Assembly: GCA_964247055.1 (NCBI GenBank) | Contig: OZ176057.1 | Location: 4,340,001 to 4,404,000 of the forward strand | Length of the DNA stretch: 64,000 nucleotides | Direction of reading: 5' to 3' | Origin: Paragordius varius | Taxonomy: Eukaryota; Nematomorpha | Shown: positions 1 through 11,281 of the stretch, in pieces | How positions within the stretch are numbered: position 1 is the stretch's first letter | How the letters are laid out: each line of letters opens with the position of its first letter | Translations under genes and position numbers: made by a program | Notes under the pieces: model-generated | Seen by the model: only the letters and a program-made list of their open reading frames with translations | The model's database searches: none | What the model was told of the DNA's origin: nothing

Positions 1-612
1 AAGTTTATAAAATTATGTAATATTTTATGGAATAAGGCATTTGTTTTTTCTCGAAAATTTTTACAGCAAAATTTCAATTTAATCATTGTCTGATATAGAC
101 CGGATCTAATGGTAACCTCTTTTGCAAACCTACAATTTGCACATAATCCTATGTAAAATACATAATATATATGAATGGTGTTTTAGGTGGAATGTGTGAT
201 ACTACAAGAAAATAAATTTAAATTATGGTTAAAAAAGACAATTGTATTCATTTTAAAATTATTTTTAAGTTTGATTAAGTCAAACCCTTATTCTGGCCTT
301 TGAATTCAATTGTATGATATATGATTAATACATTTCCTATAATCCCGTTTAATCAAATATATATTAAATTTTCGCAAGTAACTTTAAAATCTAAAATTAT
401 TTCAAATGTAATCGATAAAATAGTAAATAAACCTTTGCTATATAAAATAAATTATTAGTTTTATTAGATTATTTTATTTTAAATTATCTCTAGATCAATG
501 TGCTTCAGTATATTTTGGTCTTAAAATAAAACTAATATTTAAAAGCTTAATTATCATAAAAAAGTATAAATTTTAACCAAAAATAGGTAAAAAAATGGAT
601 ATATATATATAT
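1..612. other. AT-rich sequence without a recognisable gene
   Basis: Very AT-rich sequence with stops in all frames and no long reading frame. A short (AT) tract at about 600-613 leads into the hammerhead-like relic. Nothing else can be supported here. Confidence 0.6.
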
Positions 613-712
613 ACAAAACCCCAAGTAGTCAAATAGTTGTGTGGTACTGTTGAGTGTTAACAAGCAAGAAAAATGTGGATGACGACACGAAAAGTTACAC
701 ATATCATTTATA
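613..712 (+). ncRNA. degenerate hammerhead-ribozyme-like relic (family F fragment)
   Basis: This block matches the arms of the F element at 10.8-11.9 kb: both have AACCCCAAG, then TCAAATAGTTGTGT, then a hammerhead core, and end near CACATATC. The core here is CTGTTGA (647-653; consensus CTGATGA), then GTGTTAACAAGCA and GAAA. Stem I looks better kept than in the 11 kb copies, because GTGT-G-GT before the core can pair with ACGACAC after it. The altered conserved core base suggests it is inactive. No ends of the parent element are visible. Confidence 0.45.
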
Positions 713-722
713 ATTTTAGTAT

Positions 723-1442
723 ATAACTATAATTTTCAATCAATATTTTAATTAATTTTCGGTTATCATTAAATTACGGATATAACTACTATACATTATC
801 AATTCGTCATTTACCTTTATAAAGTTAACTTTGTTTTAATTAAAAATTTATTTTAAACACGAGTTAAATTACTAAAAAAAGATTTGGATTTCAGGTGAAG
901 ACACAGCTATAACAAGTAATGCCGTTTATAGTTATCCTTTAACTATTTGTTAATGATTGAAAACTAAAAAAATATTACCACTTTCGCTTATTTCGCTTTC
1001 AGACACTTCTAAATTTTTAAATTATTTTATATGATGAAAAAAATTGATAAATATTCAAAAAAATATTAATGCATATTTTACCACTGATTATTTCTTCGTC
1101 CTCTACAATATTAATTATTTACATATATTACATTGAACATAAAATTACGCGCACAAAATGTAAAAACTAAAGCTTATATATAATATTTTTTAGACTATTT
1201 ATTTAGACTTAACTTAAAGTCTTAAAATTAGGAGTGTCCAACAAGTGCCCCAAACTCTCTTTGCGAACTAAATTTAGGAAATATATAATTTGCTAAAATA
1301 TGCCCAAAAATCTTAATAAAATTGATATTCTCAAACAATATTTTAAATAAGTGTATACTTGGCGTTGAGATGGAGAAAATTGTTATATTGTGTACTTAAA
1401 GTCTTATGTTTAAATTTTATTAATAATTTATAAATGTCTATA
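723..1442. other. AT-rich sequence without a recognisable gene
   Basis: No supported reading frame. A short string near 1231-1255 (GAGTGTCCAACAAGTGCCCC) resembles the ends of the hAT MITEs elsewhere in the window, but no partner end was found. Confidence 0.5.
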
Positions 1443-1696
1443 TATACCATTTACAGTTCTAATTTACCCTTATACAATTCAAACTCACCCTCGAACAATA
1501 CATTCACTTATAACAATATAAATTCACTCATGAAAAATTCAAATTCACCTTAAATATCTTATGCGTTTCCGAACTAATGTAACTATTTATTTTTATTAAA
1601 AATATATAAAAATATAGGTAATTTTAATTTTTAATGTATTTTATTTAAAGGTGAATTTGAATTGTTTGAGGGTGAATTTGAATTATACCATTTACA

Positions 1697-1858
1697 CTTC
1701 AAGAGTGTCCTTGAACAATTCAAGTTGGTCCTTGAACAATTCAAGTTGGTCCTTGAACAGTTCAAGTTGGTCCTTGAACAATTCAAGTTGGTCCTTGAAC
1801 AGTTCAAGTTGGTCCTTGAACAATTCAAGTTGGTCCTTAAACAATTAAGTTGGTCCTT
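1697..1858 (+). repeat. 21-bp minisatellite, left arm of A copy 1 (about 7 units)
   Basis: The unit is TTGGTCCTTGAACAATTCAAG with AAT/AGT variants. Within each unit CTTGAA and TTCAAG are self-complementary around a 3-nt loop. Because 21 is a multiple of three, all frames stay open and give repetitive Leu/Gln- or Ser/Trp-rich peptides; these are not evidence of coding. Confidence 0.9.
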
Positions 1859-2282
1859 TAACTTTTTTGTTTTGTTTTTAACTTTTATCAATCAAATCGA
1901 TAATAATTCGTCTATTTTATTGTTTTTAACCTATTTTTTATTATTTAACATAAATTTTAAATCGATATCAACTATTAATCTTTGAAAAACCGTATATTTT
2001 TATTGATTTCTTAAAATAAATTTAGATATTTATAAGATTTTAACACGAAATGAAATATATAAGTTTTCTGGGTTATTTATTAAAATTTTTCATTAAAAAC
2101 ATTTAAAAGTCAATAATTTTGTTCAATTGAAAAAAAATAGTTTTAAACAAAAAAAGTGGTTTTTTAATAAAAAAAATTATTTTTAAATGAATAAATATAT
2201 AATAAATAAAGAAAATTAGGTTAATAAATAATTAAATAAAAAAATAAATGCAAAAATTATGGTTAAATCAAAATTTATAAAT

Positions 2283-2382
2283 TTTAAGGACCAACTTGAA
2301 CTGTTCAAGGACCAACTTGAATGGTTCAAGGACCAACTTGAATTGTTCAAGGACCAACTTGAATTGTTCAAGGACACTCTTG
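2283..2382 (-). repeat. 21-bp minisatellite, right arm of A copy 1 (about 4 units)
   Basis: The same 21-bp unit in reverse orientation (GGACCAACTTGAATTGTTCAA), forming the second arm of the inverted repeat. Unit number differs between arms (about 7 versus 4), showing that the arms change length independently. Confidence 0.9.
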
Positions 2383-2423
2383 AAGTGTAAATGGTATATT
2401 TAAGGGTAATTGTAAATTGTATA

Positions 2424-2952
2424 TAAATGCGGCCAGCGAAACTATTTGTGTTGGGACACATATCTCTAATTTAATTATATAAGAATTATTATCGGAAAAT
2501 CATAATTATGTATACAATAAAAAATTTAACCTGTCATAACTAAATATATATTTCATATAGTGTAAAAATAATTTTTTGCATTAAATTTGTAACTTAATGA
2601 TAAAATAATTAAAACTTAATATCATTAATTTCAATAGCTTTATAATATCAATGCAACCAAAAATTTTACGATTCCGTTTTAATTGGGAATCTTTATGTCC
2701 CACAAATTGACGTAATTGGCGTTATAAATAGTTTTTAGCGAAAATCACTTGAAAAAAATAACTGGAATGACAAAAATTTTAGCACTAAATTAAACAAAAA
2801 TAATTTTAAGGTATGGTATTTCAACTTTGCATTTTCATTTTTGGTTTTAAACGCTTCCAAATTCTTTTGCTAGTTATTTTAAAAAAGTTTGTTAGCTTCA
2901 ATTGTTAGCAAGAATTAATAAAATTTTGCTTTATTACTTATGGCCTAAATTA
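2424..2952. other. AT-rich spacer, no gene seen
   Basis: No supported reading frame and no clear similarity to other parts of the window. Confidence 0.5.
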
Positions 2953-4006
2953 CACTAGACAACAAATTTTAACTTTTTTGCCATTCTGTAAATTTAAAAT
3001 TTATTTCATTAAAGTACATAATTAGTATATCTGAAAAGAAAAATGGTTTAGCCTGGAAGAATTTTTTTATATTAGAGTTTATCGATAATTTTTGGCCCCG
3101 TTTTAACATTAAACTCGAAATTTCTAAAAAGTTTTAGATATGAAGCCATGTATTTTATATCATTCGAAAGAGCGCAAAAATCTGCATATTTTAAATGGTA
3201 GTAAGTCATTTAAATCAATTGGATGTAAAAGTTATTTGGATTTAAATGATCGAAATTTTCAATCCTTAAATAAGTCAAGATTTTTCACAGACAAACTAAT
3301 TTGAAAATCATATAAATTATTTTAATATAATTATTAGGGTTATATTTGTATTTAATTTAAAAAAATGTTTGAAAAAGCTTTTGGTTTGCTTTTTAATAAA
3401 AATTATTATTATCATAAATATTTTATTAGTGGATACTAAAATGCATAATTATAAAATTTATTACATAATGGCTATAAAAGATCAAAAATACCTTAAACTT
3501 TGTTTTTATTTTTAAAATTTCGAAATTATCAGCCTTGTAAAGAAAATAAATTAATATTGATGAGATAGTAATTTTTTAAAAAACAAAATACTTAAAAATG
3601 GCTGTTTTGAGTGACATAAAACCAATAAAAAAATGTTTTAATTAAAAAAATCTTGTGTTATCTTTTTTGGACATTCATCATCATCTAAACAAAGTTTGAG
3701 CTATTTTCATCCATTAGTTTTAAAAATATATTAATTAAAAAAAAGCTCTTGCTTCGCGCGTTTGTCGCTCTCTGTGTTCAATATTAACTGTCGATGTAAA
3801 ATATTAGTATGCATTTTATAGAGTTTTTATTACTCTTACGATTGATATATTACAAATGGGCATTACTTGTATATTTTCAAAGAAAAATATTTTTTAGTAA
3901 ATTCTTCCATCGAGTTATAATTTCTTTTTCAGATTTACTGTTAAAATGATACTAAATATCAGAAAATTCAAAAAACTCGAGTGGCAGAAAAATTTGTTGT
4001 CCAGTG
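2953..4006 (+). mobile_element. family G element (1.05 kb, CACTRGACAAC ends), copy 1
   Basis: The left end CACTAGACAACAAATTTT and right end AATTTGTTGTCCAGTG are inverted repeats of about 18 bp, flanked on both sides by TTA. The interior is matched in inverted orientation by the element at 20541-24851, including the shared blocks near 3008-3240 and 3740-3800, which establishes it as a dispersed family. No intact reading frame is present, so it is probably a non-autonomous DNA transposon. Superfamily is unassigned: a 3-bp TTA or 2-bp TA duplication fits more than one group. Confidence 0.75.
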
Positions 4007-4217
4007 TTATCAATCAACACAAAACAACCAATATATTAGGACGTTTCCTTTGTATTTTTAAGCCGCCCTCTCTAATATGCATTTTTTTATTTAGATGAAT
4101 AGCAGAAAAGTTGAATAATAACCATTTTAAACGCATTCATTCAATTTTAACATAGCTGTGATGTATGATTCGATAATATAATTTGAACCAATTTTTGTGC
4201 TACATATACCATTTACA

Positions 4218-4383
4218 CTTCAAGAGTGTCCTTGAACAATTCAAGTTGGTCCTTGAACATTTCAAGTTGGTCCTTGAACAGTTCAAGTTGGTCCTTGAAC
4301 AATTCAAGTTGGTCCTTGAACAGTTCAAGTTGGTCCTTGAACAATTCAAGTTGGTCCTTGAACAATTCAAGTTGGTCCTTAAA
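4218..4383 (+). repeat. 21-bp minisatellite, left arm of A copy 2 (about 7 units)
   Basis: Near-perfect tandem units TTGGTCCTTGAACAATTCAAG with alternating AAT/AGT variants, the same unit as in copy 1. Confidence 0.9.
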
Positions 4384-4805
4384 ATTTATAAATTTTGATT
4401 TAACCATAATTTTTGCATTTATTTTTTTGTTTTATTATTTATTAACCTAATTTTCTTTATTTATTATATATTTATTCATTTAAAAATAATTTTTTTTTGA
4501 AAAACCACTTTTTTGTTTTAAATTATATTTTTTCAATTGAACAAAATTATTGACTTTTAAATGTTTTTAATGAAAAATTTTAATTTATAACCCAGAAAAT
4601 TTATATAATTTTTCATTTTATGTTAAAATCTTATAATATCCAAATTTATTTTAAGAAATTAATAAAGATATACGGTTTTTCAAAGATTAAAAGTTGATAA
4701 TTATTTAAAATTTATGTTAAATAATAGAAAATAGGTTAAAAACAATAAATTAGACGAATTATTTTCGATTTGATTGATAAAGGTTAAAAACAAAACAAAA
4801 AAGTC

Positions 4806-4938
4806 AAAGGACCAACTTGAATTGTTCAAGGACCAACTTGAATTGTTCAAGGACCAACTTGAATTGTTCAAGGACCAACTTGAACTGTTCAAGGAGCAAC
4901 TTGAATTGTTCAAGGACCAACTTGAATTGTTCAAGGAC
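4806..4938 (-). repeat. 21-bp minisatellite, right arm of A copy 2 (about 6 units)
   Basis: Reverse-orientation units of the same 21-bp repeat; one unit carries GGAGCAAC instead of GGACCAAC. Confidence 0.9.
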
Positions 4939-5252
4939 ACTCTTGAAGTGTAAATGGTATAATAGCCATTTATTATGTTGTTCAATTAAATTTTATAAAA
5001 CCAGATAATAGTTTTAAAATACTAAATGAAAATCTACATGATTCCACCTTCTCTAATATAAATTTTAGCAATCATGATATAAATGTAATCCAAAATTAAA
5101 AAAATTACAATTCGTTCCATCATGATTCAAATGAATTCCAACATCTTTATATAAATATAATACACATCAAATGTTATTGAAAATAATAACTGTTAATTAT
5201 TTTGTAATATATTTCGGACTTACTTTCCACATCTTGACTCAACATTTGAAAA

Positions 5253-5256
<4 letters not shown>

Positions 5257-5298
<42 letters not shown>
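5257..5298. repeat. (TA)n microsatellite, about 21 units
   Basis: Uninterrupted AT dinucleotide run seen directly. Confidence 0.95.
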
Positions 5299-5300
<2 letters not shown>

Positions 5301-5502
5301 TATTGTAAATGCTAAGATTTTTCAGATACCATAATATGAAAAAGAAAAACTATTTGTAATTACTTATTTTTCACCGTTTTACCCTAATCGCCAAGAATAT
5401 TAATAACTTTTTTGCATAGTGATACCAATAATTTTTATTTAAAACTATCAATGTATGCTCTTATTATATTAAAATAAGTACTGTGCATAGCTTCCTCTAA
5501 AG

Positions 5503-5520
5503 ATATATATATATATATAT
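5503..5520. repeat. (AT)9 microsatellite
   Basis: Uninterrupted AT dinucleotide run seen directly. Confidence 0.9.
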
Positions 5521-6399
5521 GGTAATGTAAGTTATACCTTTTTTTAGTATATAACGGTTAAATCAAAATATTTTTTATGAAATATTAAGTTGTTTAGTAG
5601 CATATAATTAAACAGTCATTATGATTTAATTCCTATTATATACTAATAATGGATAACTGTTTAGTGTTATATCTTTTGAAATTATAAATGACATGTAAAA
5701 TATGCAATTAAATATATCAATGGCAAACTCTAGATTATTTTTTTAAAGGCACGAAAACATTGAAAATATATAGCAACATTTTAAAAAATTTGTTTATAAA
5801 TAATTTTAAAAGTCCCATTGTAACCCCTCCAAAAAAAGAGCTTGTTTTAGAAACCTGGGTTTTTTGGTTTCTTAATTTCCTTTAGAAGTATTTAATGTTT
5901 ATGTTTTAAATATAATAAATTGTATATATATAGGGTTCCCTCTTAAAAATGGTTTTTTTGCTGACTCCGGACATCTTTTATAGTCTCCACAACCGTTCGT
6001 ATTTTTTATTTATGACACGTTATTATATTTATTTTGATATATTATATCAATTGAACACATTCCTATACATGAGCACACCATTACACTGATTGCCATAATT
6101 TAATTAGCGAACGTTTGAATTACTATCATTCATTAGGCTCGAACTTTCCTGATTAGGCTATCCAGTTTAAAACTTAATTCAGTTTTCAAAAAGACTTGTT
6201 AGTTATAGATTGAATATTATTACCTCGAATTTAAGCTCTATGATATACAAAAACTTCATTTAAAAATTTGCCAAATCAAACATCCTCGCTTTCATAACTG
6301 CCTCTATACAAAACTCTAATTCATTAATCTAAGTTAATACAGATATGTTAAGTATAAGTCCAAAATTAACCACTGTTCATTATTCCAGAATTAAACTTT

Positions 6400-6500
6400 T
6401 CCAGCTACTTGGTACCTTTTGTAGGCGACACAGTAAAAATTGAAATTATACGGACAAAACGTAAAAATATAAAAACAAATATTTTAATATAAAAGACAAG
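6400..6500 (+). repeat. weak dispersed repeat H (CAGTAAAAATTGAAA...ACGG.CAAAAC)
   Basis: The string CAGTAAAAATTGAAATTATA followed by CGGACAAAACGTAAAA recurs with changes near 25080-25120, 45690-45725 and 53725-53760. The shared stretch is short and no ends were defined, so it is only a candidate family. Confidence 0.35.
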
Positions 6501-7481
6501 CATACATATTATCATTTTTTCTATATAAGCTATTTAATTAAGATTTTAAAATATATAATTGAATCTTTTAATAATATATTCTTCTGAATGACGGTTATAT
6601 ATGTAAAAAAATGGATTTCAAAATGGTTGTCTTTTAGGAAAACGATTGTCTTTCGTATGATATCAGATTTTACTGCATGTATATAAACACCGAATCGACA
6701 TAGTTATAATTCTATAGCAAATTAGTATTATATTTATATTATTTAGAACACACTAAACTGTCTTTATTTGATTTTATCGTTACTATGGTTTATTGTAACC
6801 TCCAATAATCATTTCTTATAAACACTTTTAAAAAGTTTCCTTACTAACTCTTGATAATGCCTTTAAAGGTGTAAACATATAATAAATAGCACCAAATCTG
6901 TTCCCATTCCCAACATACGTTTTATACAATGCATAACTTTCTCAAATATTATATCCCAGTTAAAGACAACCGTATTGCTTATACCAGTCCCAAAAAAATA
7001 ACATCTATATTTAAGTTTTAATTATTATTTCTGTAATATCATTTATGATTCAAATGATGTGTTAAAATGTATTTACTTTGTATATTCTAAAACACAAGTT
7101 TTTGTATTAGAACAAAGTTGCGGATAATTGTTTGCAACTGTGCATCCAATTAATAACCCTTCAATTACAATAAGTAATAAATCAGCGGTATCATTAGATA
7201 TAAAATGATAAAATATTATTCTGCATTGATCCCAAATATTTTCGAAATTTACCAATTTTGCACCTTGGGTTTATCAAACATTTGATGGGGTCAGGCATAC
7301 AAAAGGCGATTATATTAGTTTTAGTAGAAGCTACTATAAAATCGATTCATAGCTCATTAAACTACATGGTTTTATAGTTTAAACCAGTCCGCAAAAAATA
7401 TTTATCTTGTTTCAGGGAACATAAAACACCGATTATAATAACTGTATGACACATTTGTGCATACTTATATCTTTTATAAAT

Positions 7482-7808
7482 ATATCAAATTACGGCGCAA
7501 ATTTACCCCTGAAACTTCAAATTTACCTGCGAACAATTAAAATTCACCCTTGAACAATTCACTTATTCTGAAATAAAGTACCATGTTTTTATTAAAAATT
7601 ACTCTATTTTATTTATTTTAAAAAATATAATTTCGATTTAAATTAACATTATACTGAAAGTATAAATTATGGCATGAGGAAATAATTTATTTTAATTATA
7701 TCACCTATATTAGCATGAAAACACAATTTATTAGGGTTAATAATTGTGTAAAGGTGAATTCATACTGTTTGAGGTAAATATGAGGGTGAATTTGAGGTGT
7801 AAAAGTGT
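7482..7808. mobile_element. family B inverted-repeat element, degenerate
   Basis: The left side has tandem units of the TTCACCCTTGAACAATTC type (7503-7563); the right side has the reverse type (AAGGTGAATTCATACTGTTTGA, then GAGGGTGAATTTGAGGTGTAAA to about 7803). The outermost TATACC/GGTATA bases are worn away. Non-coding, about 325 bp. Confidence 0.6.
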
Positions 7809-8027
7809 GTTTCAGGGCCGCGATTTGAATAAATTATGGTTTTAGGTATTATAAATATAAATGTATAAATAATGTATTTTTATGGGTTAAATAATAATAT
7901 TATATAATATACCTATATTAATTTCTCCATCTAATATAATTATAGTGAATTATGATTAAAAGTACTTAGTAAGCTTTGTTCCAAGTTTGCTAAATTCACA
8001 TCTATATCTATATGGATACATGTTAAA

Positions 8028-8048
8028 TATATATATATATATATATAT
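8028..8048. repeat. (AT)n microsatellite
   Basis: AT run immediately left of foldback element C copy 1. Confidence 0.9.
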
Positions 8049-9016
8049 TCTGTGTACAAAAAAAATTCAACAAAAAATTTTTTTTTCATGAGATAGCTTA
8101 TCAGGGTATTCATTTGCCGCAAAAATTTTATTTGTTGACAACATAATTTTTAATTGAGAGAAAATCGAAATCGGGCAAAAAGTAATTATAATATAGGATA
8201 ATTCAAAAAATAATGTTAAAATGAAATATTATCGTTTATTATCATTTAAGATATTTTCAATATATAAATAGCCTAAAACCATATAGTTAGAGGTTCTAAA
8301 AAATATAGGTCAAAAGATGGCGTTTTTCTTTTATCACACTTAATTAAAAGACAAAAAAATTTAATAAAACTATATTAAAATATTTTTTTTAATTATTTAC
8401 TACATAAACTCACTATTAAAATCTTAACATTCATATTTTATTCAGGAAAAAAAACTTCTATATCAAAATAAAATCAAAAATATTGTTTTTTATTTATGCA
8501 TTTTTTTGTCATCTGGATTATGAGTGTATAAAAATTTTATACTGTTTTATTTTGGATTCTTGCATGAGTGGGAATTATTAAGTATATAATATATGCAAAA
8601 TAGGATTGAAATTAGTGAATATCAACCAACAATCCGTACAAATCCCAATACAAATATTAATTTGTCATAAAAACTTGTTACAGGAAATTGTAAGGATTGT
8701 TGGTTGATATTCTTCTACTTTTAAATCCTATTTTGCAATTATATATTTAATAATGCCAATCATGTAAGAATCCAAAATAAAAACAGTACAAATTTTTTAT
8801 ATACTCATAAACCAGAGGACCAAAAAATGCAAAAACAAAAAACAATATTTTGGTTTTTTTTTATTTAGAAGTTTATTTTACTGAATAAAATATGAATGTT
8901 AAGAATTTAATAATAAGTTTAGGTAGTAAATAATTAAAAATTTTGTCTTTTAAGTGTGATAAAAGAGAAACGCCATCTTTTGACCTGAAAAACCCTAACT
9001 ATTTGATTTTAGGCTA

Positions 9017-9018
<2 letters not shown>
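8048..9018. mobile_element. foldback element C, copy 1 (right arm truncated)
   Basis: A long inverted repeat: the sequence from about 8280 to 8640 reappears as its reverse complement from about 8680 to 9018, with landmarks CTTAACATTCATATTTTATT and GGATTGTTGGTTGATATTC. The left end CTGTGTACAAAAAA matches the termini of the complete copy at 25610. The distal part of the right arm is missing; it stops at a (TA)n tract that begins near 9019. No transposase is present. The ends and TA-rich target suggest a Tc1/mariner-type non-autonomous foldback, which is an inference. Confidence 0.8.

Positions 9019-9061
<43 letters not shown>
9019..9061. repeat. (AT)n microsatellite, about 21 units
   Basis: Uninterrupted AT run marking the truncated right side of foldback element C copy 1. 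Confidence 0.95.
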
Positions 9062-9065
<4 letters not shown>

Positions 9066-9985
9066 ATGAAATCTATAGCAATTTTTGTTTTTGATCATAA
9101 TATCAATATTGAATTAAAAAAAATAATAGAAAACATATTAAATATTCGAGAATAACAGTATTAATAGCATCAAAACATAATTCCAAAATAAATAATAATA
9201 ATAATAGGCTTGTGTTTAAGTCATATATATAAAAAAGGTAAGGACAAAAATTAGATTTATAACATAGAGGTCTAATTGTAATGTTTAAGAGTGTATATAA
9301 TATTTTGCCCTAAGCGCTTTTATTTTTAGCACATTAGCTTATAAACTGTTTGTATAATAAATGTTTTGGTATACGATATTGGATAAAACATTTGTTTTAC
9401 CGATTAAGTAATACTTTAATGATTTTAAAGTTAACATATTTTAAATTTTGCTACAAAATGAACTATATATATAAGTTTAAAAATGGGTAATCATACGTGT
9501 ATAATTTTTATAAAAAAGCACCTATCTAAAAATATTAAGTAAATTTTACATTTTTTTATAAAAGGTTTTCAAAATACTTTTCTTTATATTTCCCCATTCT
9601 GAAGGCTTTGAATTAAAAAAAATTGTATATTTATTATTTATATATTTAATGGAAATAATATGATGAAGTAGAGCTGAAACGATATTTAGATAATTCTTTT
9701 AATTTTATTCCTGAGAAGTACAAAATAACTTTAATTTATATTATTATGGCTCGCAAATATTTTTAATAATATTAATATGTTTCTTTATTTAGCTTTATTA
9801 ATTTTATGCTTAATCTGCAATTGAGTTAGAAAAAATATAATATTTTTTAAATTACAAAATTTGCCAACCCAAATTTTAAGTCCTATATATATTTTTGGTA
9901 ATGCCCAAAATATTACACTCTGCAAATAAATCACCCGTTTAGAATGGGCTGCTGAGTGCGTTGATTACGCGAAACCAAACAGGTT
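9062..9985. other. AT-rich region without a recognisable gene
   Basis: No supported reading frame; includes a short (AAT)n-like run near 9195-9206. Confidence 0.5.
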
Positions 9986-9989
9986 ATAA

Positions 9990-10425
9990 TTGAAAGAGAA
10001 ATGAAAAGATTGAATTTGAATATACTGGTTTTAAGGGAGACTAAGCAAAAAGGTAGGACGAAAGCACAAAATGAAAAAAATATTATTCTACTGTTTTGTC
10101 TCAAAAAGGTTCATGGCTTTTTGAAGAAGCTGCTGGAAGAAGATGATAGGATACACCTGGATAATAAAATTAAGATTGGAAAGCCAACTATACAAATAAA
10201 TCCTAAAACAATAATCTAAAAAGAACGTTAAGATATTTTGGTCATGTCAAACTATCAATTCCTTTAGAAAGAAGTTAAAAGGGCGAAAAGGCCGACCACC
10301 GATGAGATGGTTAATCAAAGATACTAAGATGACATTGAACGATTCGAAAATAGCTCTTAAGAAGAAGTAAGAATCAATAGTAACTATATCCAAAAAGTTG
10401 TTTACGACTTTGGAATAACCAACCA
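9990..10425 (+). pseudogene. LINE (non-LTR retrotransposon) relic: endonuclease start joined to C-terminal tail
   Basis: The frame opening at 10001 reads EMKRLNLNILVLRETKQKG, which matches the first motif of apurinic-type LINE endonucleases (usual form: EM.RL.IDILGLSE..W.G). Some 200 bp further on, RYFGHVK (from about 10230) and, in another frame, GRKGRPPMRWLIKD (from about 10277) match the end of LINE ORF2 proteins (RYFGHV...GRRGRPR.RW..D). The whole reverse transcriptase between them is missing, so this is a large internal deletion plus at least one frameshift. About 435 bp remain of an ORF normally near 3 kb. Clade is uncertain (RTE/CR1-like). Base composition is slightly richer in G+C than the surroundings. 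Confidence 0.65.
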
Positions 10426-10429
10426 TTTA

Positions 10430-10560
10430 ATGTGCAAGAATGCTTTGTAACTGCAAAATGAATCTCTTCGTCTACTTAATATGGTTTATTCGTGGAGATA
10501 ATTATCCTTATTTAAATTAACACCATAAAGAAATGACATTTTTCCATTAAAAATCAAATA

Positions 10561-10599
<39 letters not shown>

Positions 10600-10825
10600 C
10601 ATACTTTATTATGATAAATGTCATCTATTAAACACGTCCGTTTGTTCATAGAGATACTCAGTATTTTGCAATAAATTTTTACATCAAAATTTCCTTCTTA
10701 AAAAATTATTTTAAAATTAACGAAGTTTATATGAAATTATAAATGTCATAACTAATCAAGATAACTCTTCTAATCCTTTTAGATATCGGGTTATTAATTA
10801 TTTGATTAGCATTGGGCCTAACAAA
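10430..10825. other. AT-rich spacer with a (TA)n tract
   Basis: The TA dinucleotide run at about 10564-10595 is the only distinct feature; no gene seen. Confidence 0.6.
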
Positions 10826-10965
10826 AATATTGTAATGGTAATTAACGGATTGGTTATGTTTTGTAATGACAGTTGTTAAAATCCGTAATATAACGATAAA
10901 GGATAATTAAATAGAATTAAATGAAATTATATATAGAAATTATAAACGATATGTGAAACCCTTCG

Positions 10966-11060
10966 TCAATAGTAATCGCAGATTAGTTTCGTGCTTGTTA
11001 GCACTCATCAGTACGACACAATTATTTGAATTGGGGTTTTCACATATCGATTCCGTATAT
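10966..11060 (-). ncRNA. hammerhead-ribozyme-like motif, F arm 1
   Basis: On the minus strand: CTGATGA (11005-11011), stem II GTGC/GCAC with loop TAACAA, then GAAA (10987-10990) and stem III CTAATC/GATTA closed by TGC. All invariant core bases are present. Cleavage-side pairing next to the core is weak (TATTGAC opposite GTCGTA), while the distal outer stem is strong. Activity is therefore uncertain. Confidence 0.7.
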
Positions 11061-11281
11061 ATATCCAACTTTGCAATTTTGGTATAAATGCAGTTGGTTA
11101 TACGAATTTAAATTAAATTTAATGTAATTTATGAAAATTAAACTGAAAATTTGAAAATAAACTGAAAATTAACTCTAGGGGTGAGCCTAGATTTAGAGTA
11201 TAGCTACTTAGGGATTTCATAGAAATCAATTTAATAACTAATTTATACCAAAATTGCAAAGTTGGATATATATACGAAATC

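Larger units (their letters stand above)
1684..2398. mobile_element. family A minisatellite-armed inverted-repeat element, copy 1
   Basis: A 715 bp element with terminal inverted repeats TATACCATTTACACTTCAAG / CTTGAAGTGTAAATGGTATA. Each arm continues into a tandem array of a 21-bp unit. The AT-rich middle (about 1860-2280) is non-coding. The whole element is the reverse complement of the copy at 4205-4961, middle included, so these are two insertions of one family in opposite orientation. It sits inside family B, whose terminal 13 bp it shares. Superfamily is unassigned; the palindromic TATA border hides the exact target duplication, which is consistent with TA. Confidence 0.85.
1443..2423. 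mobile_element. family B inverted-repeat element (MITE-like), interrupted by family A
   Basis: The left end starts TATACCATTTACA and continues with about three degenerate 21-bp units of the type AATTCACCCTCGAACAATTC. The right side, split off by the A insertion, ends TGTAAATTGTATA, the reverse complement of the left terminus with a few changes. The pre-insertion element is about 270 bp, close to the intact 310 bp copy at 26887. It has no coding capacity. Flanking TA-rich sequence makes the target duplication ambiguous (TA or longer). Confidence 0.7.
4205..4961. mobile_element. family A minisatellite-armed inverted-repeat element, copy 2 (reverse orientation)
   Basis: A 757 bp element with the same termini as the copy at 1684. 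Its middle is the reverse complement of that copy's middle; for example the TTTAAATTTATAA/CATAATTTTTGCATTTA side now lies on the left. It is 42 bp longer, largely because the arms hold more 21-bp units. Together the two copies form a potential ~0.7 kb stem around the G element. Confidence 0.85.
4962..7481. other. AT-rich region without a recognisable gene
   Basis: About 2.5 kb with no supported coding sequence. It holds two (TA)n tracts and, at about 6400-6500, a weak dispersed repeat listed separately. The minus-strand 60-codon frame at 7073-7255 has no recognisable motif. Confidence 0.5.

Noticed and set aside
1631-2461. Repetitive open frames of 81-107 codons (Leu/Gln/Lys- or Ser/Trp/Asn-rich) over the 21-bp arrays
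   Set aside because: They arise because a 21-bp unit keeps all frames open on both strands; the same holds for 4183-5008.
4218-4383. CRISPR-like regular repeats
   Set aside because: The 21-bp units are directly adjacent without unique spacers and lie inside a transposon arm of a eukaryotic genome.
9990-10425. Possible host gene with an open 72-codon frame
   Set aside because: The endonuclease start and the GRKGRPPMRW tail identify it as an internally deleted LINE.
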